In this document: one piece after another, positions 1-9,494 of the stretch
How positions within the stretch are numbered: the stretch's first letter is position 1
Layout of the letters: each line of letters opens with the position of its first letter
Origin: Glandiceps talaboti
Taxonomy: Eukaryota > Hemichordata > Enteropneusta > Spengelidae
Length of the DNA stretch: 20,000 nucleotides
Direction: 5' to 3'
Assembly (NCBI RefSeq): GCF_964340395.1
Contig: NC_135556.1
Span: forward strand, 9,812,501-9,832,500
Notes under the pieces: model-generated
What the model was told of the DNA's origin: nothing
Databases searched by the model: none
The model's input: only the letters and a program-made list of their open reading frames with translations
Made by a program: the position numbers and the translations under genes

Positions 1-610
1 AATGTTGTGGTTGACTAACAAAGACATGATGTTAATGACTGTGTGGGTGGCTGTGGATGAATTTTAAATTACATCTCATGCATCTCACGACTTCTACAGT
101 GACGACTTTGACTTTACTGTGAGTGGACATTAAACGGTAACGATGCTATGTAGGAACTAGGTTATTTTTTACACACACTCAGACAACTTCTAAAGCAAAA
201 TAAACAATTACATAGGTTTCTGTGCACAGTGGGGATGTAGAAGTAGTCAAGTTGAAATGTTGCGGATTATCATGCAGTTAGAAAATAAACAATTGCAGTC
301 ATTAAAATCATCAAGTCTATGTGTAATGTTTTCAGTAGAAGCCGTTTTTACTGCACTATGAAAGAATAGCAATACTTTAAATGTATCACTTTCAATGTGA
401 TTGAGTAAAGGGTGTTGTCCGGCTCTGTTATTGTTAGTCTAGAGTTGAAATATGTCTATCTGTGTGTCACAAACGTAATGTCTCTTGTATGAAATACCAA
501 GCCTTCATTATTTTAGGTGTAATGCATGATAACTTCATTTTATGTTGAACATAATTATATGAATTCTGGTTGTCAGCATGCATCTTCGAGTGAGGCGTTC
601 TCTTCTTTCA
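1..610. other. No gene recognised (5' edge of window)
   Basis: AT-rich sequence with frequent stops in all frames. I see no splice-bounded coding segment similar to the N-terminal exons of copy C. Because the first visible exon of copy A (935-1187) begins in phase 0 after a strong acceptor, at least one upstream exon is expected. It is either here in a form I cannot recognise or beyond the left edge. Confidence 0.5.
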
Positions 611-873
611 TACAACAATGTTCGACCAGCTGTACTCCTTAGGCTGTCTCAAGCTGTGCCAAACTTAAACTACCTACTATACTAATAACAAGTTTCACTA
701 TTGATCACAGAGGAATCTTTCACTCCTTAAAGTTTAATTGTAAACAAATTGTTGATATGACCAAGACTGGCTAGTCACTTTAAATGTGACGAAAATAGAC
801 ACAAATGCACTCGCTCACTTCACTCAGACTGTAAACAAACAACTCCAACACTTTTAAATCAGCAACTAGAACA
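611..873 (+). repeat. Dispersed repeat copy, inverted relative to 3016-3234
   Basis: This segment matches the reverse complement of 3016-3234 over most of its length. Shared blocks include TTCGACCA, ATTGATCACAG, the run GTTTAATTGTAAACAAATTG, GGCTAGTCACT, ACACAAATGCACT and AACAAACAACTCCAACA. This copy has a few tens of bases extra near 655-690. It looks like a short non-autonomous transposon or other dispersed repeat. It lies just upstream of the first visible exon of copy A, while its partner lies in intron 2 of that gene. Confidence 0.75.
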
Positions 874-934
874 TGTACACTAATCAGGGAGTGAAAGATT
901 GTATTCTGTAATCGGTGACGTTTCCCTTCCCCAG

Positions 935-1187
935 GGCGATTCTGGCAGAGTGGTGAAGGATCAGCCAACTTCAATCCGCAAATCCATGTTCCCTGCACAG
1001 TTTGGTGCCGATATGTTAGACCGTGAAGGCGACATGGTTTACAAATCCATTGATGTTCATGACGATCAAGACAAGGTGCAAATAGCTGTAGACAATGCCG
1101 CCAAAAACATATATGGTATTGCCAAGACACAGTTTATGAGCACACTGAAAGACTTGCCGGTACCGAAGTATGAAAGTCATCTGAATC
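935..1187 (+). CDS. Copy A, helix-like exon (first visible exon)
   Basis: The acceptor is a pyrimidine tract ending CCCCAG at 934, and the donor is GTTAGT at 1188. The length is 84 codons plus 1 nt, entering in phase 0 and leaving in phase 1, exactly as in 9248-9494 (copy B) and 15588-15903 (copy C). The protein contains [13 protein letters not shown], nearly identical to copy B, then a helical stretch with DNAAKNIYGIAKTQF that matches [15 protein letters not shown] in B and NTAANMYRDTASQFF in C. No start codon is assigned, because the exon appears internal. Confidence 0.85.
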
Positions 1188-2241
1188 GTTAGTACCATTT
1201 CTTATTTATCTAATTGTTTCTTATTTCTCATTCTTTACTATCAATCATTTGTTTGTTCTTTGTCTAAGTACCTTTATTTATCTATTTCAGTTATTCAACT
1301 AGACCGCGTACCAGTCACCATTTGTCTGTAAGACTAGCAGATTATTAGTCACATATTTCATGAATATACTGATTCATATGTACTTTCTTAACACCCCCAC
1401 CTGAACAACCTGAATTCGTTTATTTAACTCAACATCATGGATTCGTGTATGTTCCTATTTAAGGTTCGAATGCATTTTCAGAATTCAACATTTAAGGGAG
1501 ACTTAAATTATTGCAGTGGGGAACATTTTACATATCAGTTGTCTAGAGAAAGCCAATCGTACAAAATGGAATTAGATTAGAGGATGGTCACATTTTTCTT
1601 TGACTCATTCTATTGTCTAACTTTGAATTAATTGGTGATTTTGGCATCTCAATGTTGCCAGCAGTGTCACATTATTCCACTACTGTCAGATTCCATCTCT
1701 GTCACCATACACTGCGTAATATCGAACATCAAGTCGCTGCTGACAAGCATGCAGTGAATCATCAGATGCTAGTTGTGGTGAGGAGAAAAGTGAGTCTCAC
1801 AGGAGTAAAGGGCGAACACTGTGGGGAGGGATGGAGCGAGCAGAATATATAGCAGGGGGGGGGCTTGAGGAGAAAATAATTTAGTTTAAAATATTTTCAC
1901 CTCCCCCCGCACTCTCAAAAAACGTAATGACCCTCGAAATCAACCAAGGAATTTTCGTAGCTCCCTCCCCATAAGGCTACTACAGATTTTATGTGTGCCA
2001 TTATACGATACCCCTCCCCCTCTCTTCCTGCATTCTGGAGATTCGAACAGGGGAGACTCACATGTAATGCAAAGACCGAAATTGAACCCCTGCCCCCCCC
2101 CCCCCACCCACCCTCAGAAAAGTTTCTTCCTTGTCTGTGTCCCACACAATTACTGACAGATCCCTATACATATTTTAATTTTGTTCATCTTGTCACCACA
2201 TACAATAACAGAGCCATTCGTTCTTCCTTTTCCATTCTTAG
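1188..2241 (+). other. Copy A intron 1
   Basis: Intron of 1,054 bp with donor GTTAGT and acceptor TTCTTAG. It contains several G and C homopolymer runs (around 1853-1863, 1900-1908 and 2092-2106) and no other structure that I recognise. Confidence 0.75.
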
Positions 2242-2450
2242 CATTACTGGTGAAAGGTGAAACCTTGGCCGCCAACGGACGTTTCCTTTATTTCAAAAGA
2301 GTCGACTTTGTTAATGCCGATCCTGTACCGAGGCAAAGTGAAGAAGAGTCTGGTGCCCCCGTTGTCAGCAAGCCTCCCATGAAGTTTGGTCGTGCCTCAG
2401 CTACGTGACCAACAAAAGAGTGATATTTCTCTCTGCGGAAGAATTTCCCG
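2242..2450 (+). pseudogene. Copy A, GRAM/PH-like beta exon with 5-nt frameshift
   Basis: The acceptor ends at 2241 and the donor is GTGAGT at 2451. It starts LLVKGETLAANGRFLYFKRV, homologous to [20 protein letters not shown] in copy B. The conserved motif reads PPMKFGRA, is interrupted by TCAGC at 2397-2401, and resumes in another frame as YVTNKRVIFLSAEEFPG. Without those five bases the exon is 204 nt and keeps phase 1 to phase 1, as in copies B and C. With them it terminates at 2406-2408. The intact downstream exons argue against long-standing decay. Confidence 0.85.
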
Positions 2451-2549
2451 GTGAGTATGGTCATGGAATTTCATTCGCCACTAGCTATAACACTGGGTAC
2501 TTTCTCCTCCTCCTTTTATACCGAACATCAAATTTCGCAAAATAAAGAC

Positions 2550-2565
2550 AGCAGCAACAGCAGCT

Positions 2566-2607
<42 letters not shown>

Positions 2608-2682
2608 GCAACAACAACAGCAACAACAACAACAACAACAACTACTACTACTACTACTACTACTGTTGCTGCTGCTGTTGCT
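2550..2682. repeat. Compound trinucleotide microsatellite (CAA/CAG, CTA, GTT/GCT)
   Basis: A run of mostly CAA with CAG interruptions passes into a pure CTA run at about 2641-2664, then into GTT/GCT units. It lies in intron 2 of copy A, about 100 bp after the donor. Long homopeptide reading frames across it are artefacts of the repeat. Confidence 0.95.
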
Positions 2683-2786
2683 ACAAATTCAACAACAAGG
2701 CAATGAGTAAGGTTTTCTATCTTCAATGACTGATGGTCCCAGGTCACAAATTGTACAAAGAATGGCTTTAAGGCACTTTGAGTGGT

Positions 2787-2976
2787 TTAATTAGTGTACA
2801 TTTCACCAGTGGAGTTTTAAGTAGAGTCTTTTAATTAGTGTACATTTCACCAGTGGCATTTCACCAGTGGAGTTTTAAGTGGAGTATTTTAATTAGTGTA
2901 CATTTCACCAGTGGAGTTTTAAGTAGAGTCTTTTAATTAGTGTACATTTCACCAGTGGCATTTCACCAGTGGAGTG
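2787..2976. repeat. Two-level tandem repeat, 44+58 bp subunits, 102-bp period
   Basis: The block TTAATTAGTGTACATTTCAC starts at 2787, 2831, 2889 and 2933, so spacings alternate 44, 58, 44. The longer subunit contains an extra CATTTCACCAGTGG. The pair of subunits was therefore itself duplicated with a 102-bp period. It lies in intron 2 of copy A. Confidence 0.9.
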
Positions 2977-3015
2977 GGATATCTAATTTGACTTAAACAA
3001 AGACTTAAAGTTGTA

Positions 3016-3234
3016 TTGTGTACTAGTTGCTAGTTTAACATTAAATGTTGGAGTTGTTTGTTTATTAGTATGAGTTAGTGCATTTGTGTCATATTATCAG
3101 TGTAGTGACTAGCCAACCTTGGTCTTATCAACAATTTGTTTACAATTAAACATCAGGGATTGAAATGTTACACTGTGATCAATAGGGAAAGTTGCTGCTA
3201 GACTAAGAGGTACAGTTGGTCGAACTTTGTTGTA
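3016..3234 (-). repeat. Dispersed repeat copy, inverted partner of 611-873
   Basis: The reverse complement matches 611-873 closely, with long near-identical blocks. It lies in intron 2 of copy A, just upstream of the exon at 3287. On the minus strand a short frame with no stop runs through part of it, but this frame is not kept in the other copy, so I treat it as non-coding or long decayed. Confidence 0.75.
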
Positions 3235-3286
3235 TCCATATGCTCATAACATCAAAAGCAGATATGCACTTTTATATTCCTTTCAG

Positions 3287-3660
3287 AGGTTAGAATTACG
3301 AAGAACACCGAACTAGATAAGACGGCGGACTCGTATGAGATATTATCGACTTTCAACCAGAATATACACTTCCAGAGCATTCCATTGAAGTGTCTACGTA
3401 GTATAGAGTTACGTTCGTGTATAGGAATACAAAGGAAGACGGCTGTCTATGGAAGGAAAAATTGCTGTCACTTCTACCTGTCAAAGTGTTGGTCCTGTTT
3501 CAGTAAGTTGCGTAAGGGACAGCGACAGGTGACCTTTAACGGATTGGACCGTTTCGATATGTTAGACCTGCAGGTAACAGTCAACACTGAACCCCTAACT
3601 ATAGATGAACTTAACACCGAACCATACTGTGACTACTGTAGCTGTTTATGCTGCTGTTCA
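3287..3660 (+). CDS. Copy A, cysteine-rich exon
   Basis: The acceptor TTTCAG ends at 3286 and the donor is GTAAGT at 3661. Length 374 nt, entering in phase 1 and leaving in phase 0. The conserved strand motif is [19 protein letters not shown], matched by [19 protein letters not shown] in copy B and a shorter version in copy C. It is followed by two cysteine clusters, NCCHF...KCWSC and the terminal YCDYCSCLCCCS. Between them lie about 45 residues containing NTEPLTIDELNTEPYC, which are missing from copy C. Dense cysteines next to basic residues could be lipid-modification or metal-binding sites, but no known zinc-finger spacing is evident. Confidence 0.85.
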
Positions 3661-3814
3661 GTAAGTGACACTTCTTTTAATTGTCCACACCATAATGTAT
3701 TTAAACGTTTTGTTATTTATTTTAAAAATTCACTTTTATTTCCCCAAGTGCATCATTACTCTAGCCACGAGACCATTGGCCACATTACAAGCGACAGAAT
3801 CACTATCCGTTAAT

Positions 3815-4050
3815 ATGTTGTCGGTGGCCGAGTGCCTCTTACCATTTCGGTCTGAGTTCAAACCCATTCAGTGTTTGATAAATTTACTACACTGTATTAA
3901 AGTAAGAAGAGTGTCATTCATTTTGACTCTACCGAACAGGTTTTCCTTTGGCTCCCTGCACTAACACTGACCCCATGAGGTATGGCCCTCACTAGACTTC
4001 TTCGGAGACAAGTCTTCATTAAAGATCCCTGGAGCTCATGGGGTTATATT
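3815..4050 (+). mobile_element. tRNA-derived SINE-like element
   Basis: The 5' part has an RNA polymerase III A-box-like GTGGCCGAGTG (around 3824-3834) and a B-box-like GAGTTCAAACCC (around 3861-3872), resembling a Ser/Leu-type tRNA head. The 3' part contains a perfect 10-bp inverted pair, ACCCCATGAG at 3970-3979 with CTCATGGGGT at 4035-4044. That pair encloses a smaller hairpin, AGACTT with AAGTCT at 3994-4015, around a TTCGG loop. It lies in intron 3 of copy A. The assignment rests on box motifs and structure; no second copy was found in the window. Confidence 0.55.
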
Positions 4051-4393
4051 TCCTTATCTTGTTTTGCTACTTTATAAAAAAGTATCATTATGGCTAGTAA
4101 CTTAATCTATCTAATTAGTAGATGTTTAACGTGCTATAAATAGTAACAGCGTGCATACTACATTAACAAATTCTGCCAATGTTCACTGGCTGCTGACCAT
4201 GGATTTTGTTTTAACTTCAACAAATTATAATAGTCACTGTTTCTTCATATTTCAAGGAGAAAGAAGAGAGGGTTTGTGGAGGGGGTGCAGTGTGGCAATT
4301 TCGGCAGGGTGGAATAACGGGGGGGGGGGACAGGAAGCATACGTTAGCGTAATTTCGTTACTCTAAAAGAAACACTGTTTACACTTTACACAG

Positions 4394-4621
4394 GTTGCCT
4401 GTTGCTGTCCTAAACAATGGAAAACTAAAGAACAAGTAACCACCGATGATACTACAAGCGTGCGTTACGTGACATTTGGAGCAGTATTGCCACCAACGGG
4501 ACAGGGCACGATGGTACATCTGTTCCTGCATGATGATACCCAAACCAGCGTAGCACAAGAGTTCCTTGCGGAAGTCCAAAACAATTGTCCGGGGTTGATC
4601 AATAACCCAGACGGTTTCTAG
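4394..4621 (+). CDS. Copy A, terminal exon with stop
   Basis: The acceptor TTACACAG ends at 4393, and 75 codons then run to TAG at 4619-4621. It begins VACCCPKQWKTKEQ and continues the cysteine cluster of the previous exon. A beta-type stretch follows (VRYVTFGAVLPP), then MVHLFLHDD and an amphipathic helix (SVAQEFLAEVQNNC), the order expected at the end of a PH-like domain. The start of the last exon of copy C (19966) is clearly homologous. No equivalent is seen in copy B. Confidence 0.8.
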   Translation, partial: VACCCPKQWKTKEQVTTDDTTSVRYVTFGAVLPPTGQGTMVHLFLHDDTQTSVAQEFLAEVQNNCPGLINNPDGF

Positions 4622-5480
4622 CGCTAGCGGAGATCGCTCATCTTGTTCTCGATGACGAAATATAAGTGAACTATTAAACCAATCACATTTTCTTCATTTT
4701 ATACGTACTAAGAGTACGATTTAGAAATCAACACTTATTTTAATGAAGTATGCGGCCGGGAAATGTATCTCTTCAACTCATGCATCACATTCCAGAAACA
4801 AGCCTGGGAATAAGGGAATAATGAAGACCTGTATTCTAAGGGTGCCAAGGGCAAATCATTGATTTTATCATTAGTAGAAAGTCAAGAAAGTCCGATTGTA
4901 GAGAAATGTTTTGATTTTTATTCTTGCAAGTATGTCATCTGTTAGAAGTGTTGCGAGTCTCAGAGCTAAATTAATTCCATTCAGGATATTTTGGTAATTT
5001 TCATTATGAACTCTGAAATGAAGTCAAAATGCATTTAGACTTTGTACAATACAATGATGTTCTGTGAATATGTAACAACATAAATCTTCGACACCTCAAC
5101 TTGTGACATCGCGTATTTCGGAAATTGTTAGTATCAGGTACGATTGAAGAGTCAGCAAGATTGATATGACGTGATGTGTTAATTTTAGAACTTCGTCGTC
5201 TGATTTTACTGTCTGTAAAAGTAATGAATATAATATTGCACAACTATTTTATAGTCTTTGAGAACTTTTATTACTAATCTAGACAAGGTGTTGGATATTG
5301 AATCTCAGGTGACGTCTTTCATAAGACTTGAGAATATGTCATACTCTATGAATAGGGATTTATGTAAACTAAGCCTTTGAAATGTATTTAAGTTGAGTTT
5401 TTAGCTCACCTAAAGGGGAACGGAGACAGAGGTTGGTCATAAAAAAATCATTTAAAATAAATAAATAAAAAAATAAAAAT
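4622..5480. other. 3' flank of copy A; no gene seen
   Basis: A weak poly(A) signal variant ATTAAA occurs at 4673-4678, about 50 bp after the stop codon of copy A, but no clear GT-rich element follows it. The rest is AT-rich with no splice-bounded coding segment. The text GTTTTTAGCTCACCT near 5398-5412 resembles a motif I have seen repeatedly in invertebrate repeats, but too little is present to classify it. Confidence 0.4.
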
Positions 5481-5483
5481 CAA

Positions 5484-5560
5484 CCAAGTCGTTAGCCTGG
5501 TGTTCGTTGAAACCAAATATGAATATTTCGTTGTGAGTTCAATTCTATACAGAGTCCAAG
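5484..5560 (+). mobile_element. Possible tRNA-derived SINE head
   Basis: The text TTAGCCTGGTGTTCG (about 5491-5505) resembles an A box and GAGTTCAATTC (about 5537-5547) a B box, separated by about the spacing of a tRNA gene. The flanking sequence cannot fold into a normal acceptor stem that I can see, so it is not a functional tRNA. The upstream run of A and AAAT units (5447-5480) could be the tail of another element. Confidence 0.35.
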
Positions 5561-6188
5561 ACGGTACGGTACCTCGTGGTAGAGATGGATTGGGAAGAAA
5601 CTAGTTAACGTTGGTCGGCTAACTTAACGTTATAGTCTATAAATGGAACAGACTGACGATTGAAGCAGCAGTGCGAGTGAGTCCTTCCCCATTTAAACAC
5701 AATATATCGATAAACTGCAAGAAAAGCCGGTCACCAACGTTTCATAAGCATTGTTGCCACCACAAAGTCAACGACACATTCAGAATAACGTTAGAACAGC
5801 TGTTTCAGGCTGACAGTGTCCAATCGTTTCAGGTTATTTGTCACTTCTTTCAGAAAATAACTCTGATCAAATTGTTGAGATAAAAACAATGATAACTGAT
5901 AATGAAGTACTCTGACTGATGAGTGACGTTTTTATTATACTGTGAAGCTGGAAATTATCTTCACTAATTTCGCTAGTAAAAAAATACGGGAAAAAAAATC
6001 AGTGACTAAAATGCCTTCTTTTTACAAGAAAACAATGTGCTAGTCTGAAAATAATATAAGTGTTTAAGAAGTAACTGAAGACTGTAAAATCGCAAAATTT
6101 TCTAGTAGCAAATATATCTAGGTTTACAGTAATCTCAAGAGATAAAATCAGATAGAGATGTCAATTGATTAATGTTGTTGTATACTAA

Positions 6189-6290
6189 ATGCCAAATATC
6201 AACAATACAGACAACAATACGTCACCATTTTACGGACACAGACAGTCTGTTTACCTGGATGTTTACGATATTACCATAGAAACACGGTGT
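6189..6290 (+). repeat. Non-coding duplicate of 7948-8050
   Basis: Shared text includes CAAATATCAAC, CAATACGTCACCATTTTACG and ATTACCATAG in the same order and spacing. Single-base length differences between the copies break any common reading frame, so the similarity is not protein-coding. It lies upstream of copy B. Confidence 0.75.
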
Positions 6291-6587
6291 GGTAAATTCC
6301 TACCCGTCTATGATATAACACGGAGTTACCGTTTTATATACATTTCAGACAGTACCACATTAGTTCAATCCTGACGAATAAATTCGCAGAATTTGCACTT
6401 GCCCGGACCAGTTTGTCCTATTCTGTTCGGGGTTGTTTTTGCTTTGATGGGTAACTTTGATGGATAGCCGGTCGGTGCAGGTTAAAAGGCAGTCCAGACT
6501 GTTATACCAAAGTCTGGTATCCAGGGGGTGAACATCCAGTAAACTATGTGTTGGTATAGTGTACTAAATACCAGGTCAACTCAAGAG

Positions 6588-6675
6588 TTCCTCCGTTCAC
6601 TATCAGCTTAATGTGTGTATCTGTTTATTGACAAATCGAATCCATATGTCCACGATCAATACCACACCATTTAAA
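6588..6675 (+). repeat. Upstream segment of copy B shared with upstream of copy C
   Basis: Ordered blocks match 13863-13963, with a final block near 14033-14042. They are GTTCCTCCG, ACTATCA, CTGTTTATTGACAAA, ACGATCAATAC and CACACCATTT. It sits about 2.6 kb before the first recognised exon of copy B; the matching segment is about 0.5-0.6 kb before exon 1 of copy C. This could be duplicated promoter-proximal DNA or a shared repeat. Confidence 0.65.
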
Positions 6676-7087
6676 TACCCCCCCCCCCGCAATATATATA
6701 AAACAAGGGGTAAAGTACTGGTTGGTAGTGCGATCTGAGATCAAGTAGCAATGAACTGTTGGTGTGACGGTCATGCAGAGCGATGTGGTTCAAATGTGGA
6801 TCCTTCGATGTGGCTAAAGTGACTCGGAGAGCCTGAAGTCCCAGTTTGGATTGGGATTGGTAAAATTTTGCTGAAACAAGATCACTTGTCTGCCAGTGGT
6901 AAGCTTGAGAAAAAAAACTAGTCCAGAATATAAGAATGATCCTATGTCATCATTTGTATGGTTCTACGGATTATTATCAGATAAACACTAAATGCGATAA
7001 CTCGAGACTGAATCCCTGACCATCGATTTTTCATGCTGTCAACTATTCCAAGAGTAAGACCCGCCACCCCGTCCCTATAGTAACCAT

Positions 7088-7129
7088 CAACCAACCAACC
7101 AACCAACCAACCAACCAACCAACCAACCA
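7088..7129. repeat. (AACC)n microsatellite
   Basis: About ten perfect CCAA units in unique AT-rich sequence upstream of copy B. Confidence 0.95.
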
Positions 7130-7310
7130 GTGAAATGAAAAACCTAAACAAGAGCCACAGCTTATTTTACCCTCTCATAAAGTTCTAGATTGCTTGCCAC
7201 TTCGTTCCGAAAATAGCTTAGATCAAGTGTAATAAGGGTGCCCGTACTATTAATTATATGTCTCTCATCGTGACAGGTCGGTCGAAAAAGATAAAGTAAG
7301 TAGGTGTAGG

Positions 7311-7311
<1 letters not shown>

Positions 7312-7375
<64 letters not shown>

Positions 7376-7560
7376 TGTGTGTGTGTATTTGTGTGTTTGT
7401 TTGTTTGTTTTGTGTGTGTGTGCGTGCGTGTGTGTGTGTGTGTGCATGTGTGTATATTTGTGTGTTTGGGTGTGTGTGGGTGTGAGTGTGTTTGTGTGGG
7501 GTGTGTGCGTGTGTGTGAGTGTATGTGTGCGTGCGCGCGTGTGTGTATGTGTGGATGGGT
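7312..7560. repeat. GT-rich compound microsatellite
   Basis: A pure (GT)n run at the left passes into interrupted GT, GTTT and GTGC units to about 7560. It gives long but meaningless Cys/Val or Thr/His reading frames on both strands. It may adopt Z-DNA, given its alternating purine-pyrimidine pattern. Confidence 0.95.
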
Positions 7561-7947
7561 GATGCGTGCGCGATGATACTCACATTTCATAAGCATACTT
7601 TAACAATTTGAATGAAACTTAAAGTCTGAATTATACTTTGATCCATTTGTTTTAATTAAAGTACTGTTCCAAATTTTCACCAATAAATGATCATTTTAGC
7701 TCAGATATAGCATTCGTCAGTTTGACGACATGTAATGTCGGACGGGTCACGAGAAACATAGTGTTATTAATTAAGTTCGTCCGCCCAGACATTAAAATGT
7801 TAAATAACTGATTGTGAAATACGCTGACTTATCAGCTTTTGTTGTTAATTAACCGTTTTATGATGTCGAGATTGAACTGACAGGACTTTATACAGCTCTA
7901 AGTTCACCGTCCTGTTTTTGGATTGCCAATTATCTATTGATTGTCAA

Positions 7948-8050
7948 TCAAATATCAACCATAAAGACAAACAATACGTCACCATTTTACGGATACAGCC
8001 AGACTTTTAACCCGGATTTGTACGACATTACCATAGTAACGATAAATTCT
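7948..8050 (+). repeat. Non-coding duplicate of 6189-6290
   Basis: Same ordered blocks as 6189-6290, in direct orientation 1.76 kb downstream. The end contains TTACCATAGTAAC, an imperfect palindrome, which fits the edge of a small mobile element. Confidence 0.75.
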
Positions 8051-9247
8051 CATCAGTACATAACGAACCTCGCGGTTACGTTAGTTTTAAACAACAGCTA
8101 AATCACCTCTTTGTTTGTCGCAGTGTATCCAAGCCGAACAAATTACTTATATAGCAGGTACAACATAAGAATATGGATAGCTTCATACCAGTACAATCAA
8201 TATAGAGCCTTTTACCGCTAAAACAATGCTAACTCTATTGTTTAAGCATATATAGGCATCCAAACATTTTCTCAGAATGTCTCGCCTAGGTGTACAGAAG
8301 GTATCTACTGATCCAGGGTTGCCAGATCGTATAACTCTATGGCTGTGCTGCAGAATTAGTAAACCAGATTATGCAAATGACTCATTAAAACCACAAGCTA
8401 TATTATCAAACTTTATGTCACTTTGCTATCATCAACTTATGTACCAAATTATATTGAATTTGAAGGATGTATTCTTAAGATATCCTAAATTCCGAAAACC
8501 GTTAATAATGCAAATGTCTCATCAATATTCTTGTCTTAAACCTGCACTCTCGTCACTCCACCTAACTTTTAGATTTTTCATTTCTGTTTCTGTTTTTTTA
8601 GGAATACGACAAATTATAACCCGTGTCTGAATACAGACTAGACCCCCCCCCCCCTACTTCCTATTTCAAAAACAGGGTAATCCCACTACTAACCCACCAC
8701 CATAGCTCCACCCGCCGAAGAAACTGACCCGTCCGCTAATCAATAATTACCAATATGTTGGTGATCAATCACATTGGCTCGACTCCTCGGATCGTCATGG
8801 TGACTATATCGTTCACAGCTGTTGTCATAACAGGAATATAGCCAAGCTACTGACAACCTGTTCATTCTCTCCACAAAAGCCGTCCTTAAAATTTCTAACA
8901 AATTTGAACATCAGCAGTGAATATGATGACACAGTATACTGTCTTCGAAAGCCCAGACCACAAATTTTTCTCTTTTTTTTTTGTAAAACAGAAGTTCATC
9001 TGGAGTGCCAAACATTTCATTGTAGTTATTTCGATGACATTACATGCATGCGGTGGGAAAAATTGAAGTTGTTGAGAGCATCTCAAAGATACCAAATGAA
9101 TTTGAAAAATAAACCAAAACTTGATAACACTTAGTGCTTAACATGTATGAAATTCAGACTTTCGTCTTTTGCACTACTGCTTACACGTACTGACATACAG
9201 CGATGTACACGTACTTATTTCAAATCAACGACTTTTCATTTTCCTAG
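8051..9247. other. 5' region of copy B; upstream exons not identified
   Basis: The exon at 9248 starts in phase 0, so an upstream exon is expected if copy B keeps the structure of copy C. I could not find a segment similar to the copy C exons at 14492 or 15034. A 117-codon frame starting at 8277 has no similarity to the family and no convincing coding pattern. A poly(C) run is at about 8643-8654. Confidence 0.4.
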
Positions 9248-9494
9248 GAGGAGGAGGAGGAGGTGGTGATGAGTCAACCCACTTCAATTCGTAAATCCAT
9301 GTTCCCTGCACAGTATGGTCTCGATGTGTTTGACCGTGAAAGTATCAACGTTTACAAGTCTATACAACTTCATCAGGACAAAGCCAAGGTGGAAATGGCC
9401 GTGAACGATGCCGCAACAAAACTCTACACAAATACCAAAAAGAATTTTCCCTTACGCCTTGATAAATCACAGCATTATGAATTTATTCTCCAAA
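9248..9494 (+). CDS. Copy B, helix-like exon
   Basis: The acceptor TTTTCCTAG ends at 9247 and the donor is GTAAGT at 9495; 82 codons plus 1 nt, phase 0 to 1. It opens with five GAG codons followed by [19 protein letters not shown], close to copy A. The GAG run is a short trinucleotide repeat and likely length-variable. The ATG within VVMSQ (9269) could serve as a start codon if no upstream exon exists, which I cannot settle. Confidence 0.85.

Larger units (their letters stand above)
935..4621 (+). pseudogene. Copy A of tandem Cys-rich PH/GRAM-like gene; frameshifted
   Basis: This locus has four exons (935-1187, 2242-2450, 3287-3660, 4394-4621) with good splice sites and conserved intron phases 0/1, 1/1, 1/0. 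The 5' end lies outside the recognised exons. Exons 1 to 3 align with copies B and C, and the final exon supplies the stop codon TAG at 4619-4621. Segments in order: a helix-like region with [12 protein letters not shown], a beta-type region ending in the GRA / TNKR motif, the HFQSIPLK strand, a cysteine-rich loop, then a last strand and helix (SVAQEFLAEV). The 5-nt insertion TCAGC at 2397-2401 shifts the frame and creates TGA at 2406-2408, so the product would lose its cysteine-rich and C-terminal half. All other exons remain open, which suggests recent inactivation, a polymorphic null allele or an assembly error. A PH/GRAM-like fold is inferred from the motif pattern only. Confidence 0.65.

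Noticed and set aside
2550-2976. Repeats considered as a CRISPR array
   Set aside because: They are microsatellite and contiguous tandem units with no unique spacers, in a eukaryotic intron.
5914-5935. CTGATGAG text suggesting a hammerhead ribozyme core
   Set aside because: The required GAAA segment and the three flanking stems are not found.
6719-6800. Box-like motifs GGTTGGTAGTG and GTGGTTCAAATG considered as a tRNA-derived SINE
   Set aside because: The spacing is longer than usual and the A box is poor, so chance is likely.
7259-7296. ATG followed by 12 codons and a GTAAGT donor, considered as copy B exon 1
   Set aside because: The donor would be in phase 2, which does not fit the phase 0 family pattern, and the residues do not align with copy C exon 1.
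7312-7596. Long reading frames of Thr/His or Cys/Val repeats on both strands
   Set aside because: They are translations of the GT/CA microsatellite and occur in several frames at once.
8277-8630. 117-codon frame starting with ATG, considered as a first exon of copy B
   Set aside because: It has no similarity to copy C exons, an AT-driven composition, and no good donor at a family-compatible position.
8702-8745. Short segment encoding PPAEETDPSANQ considered as an upstream exon of copy B
   Set aside because: It runs into a stop with no usable donor and has no match in copies A or C.
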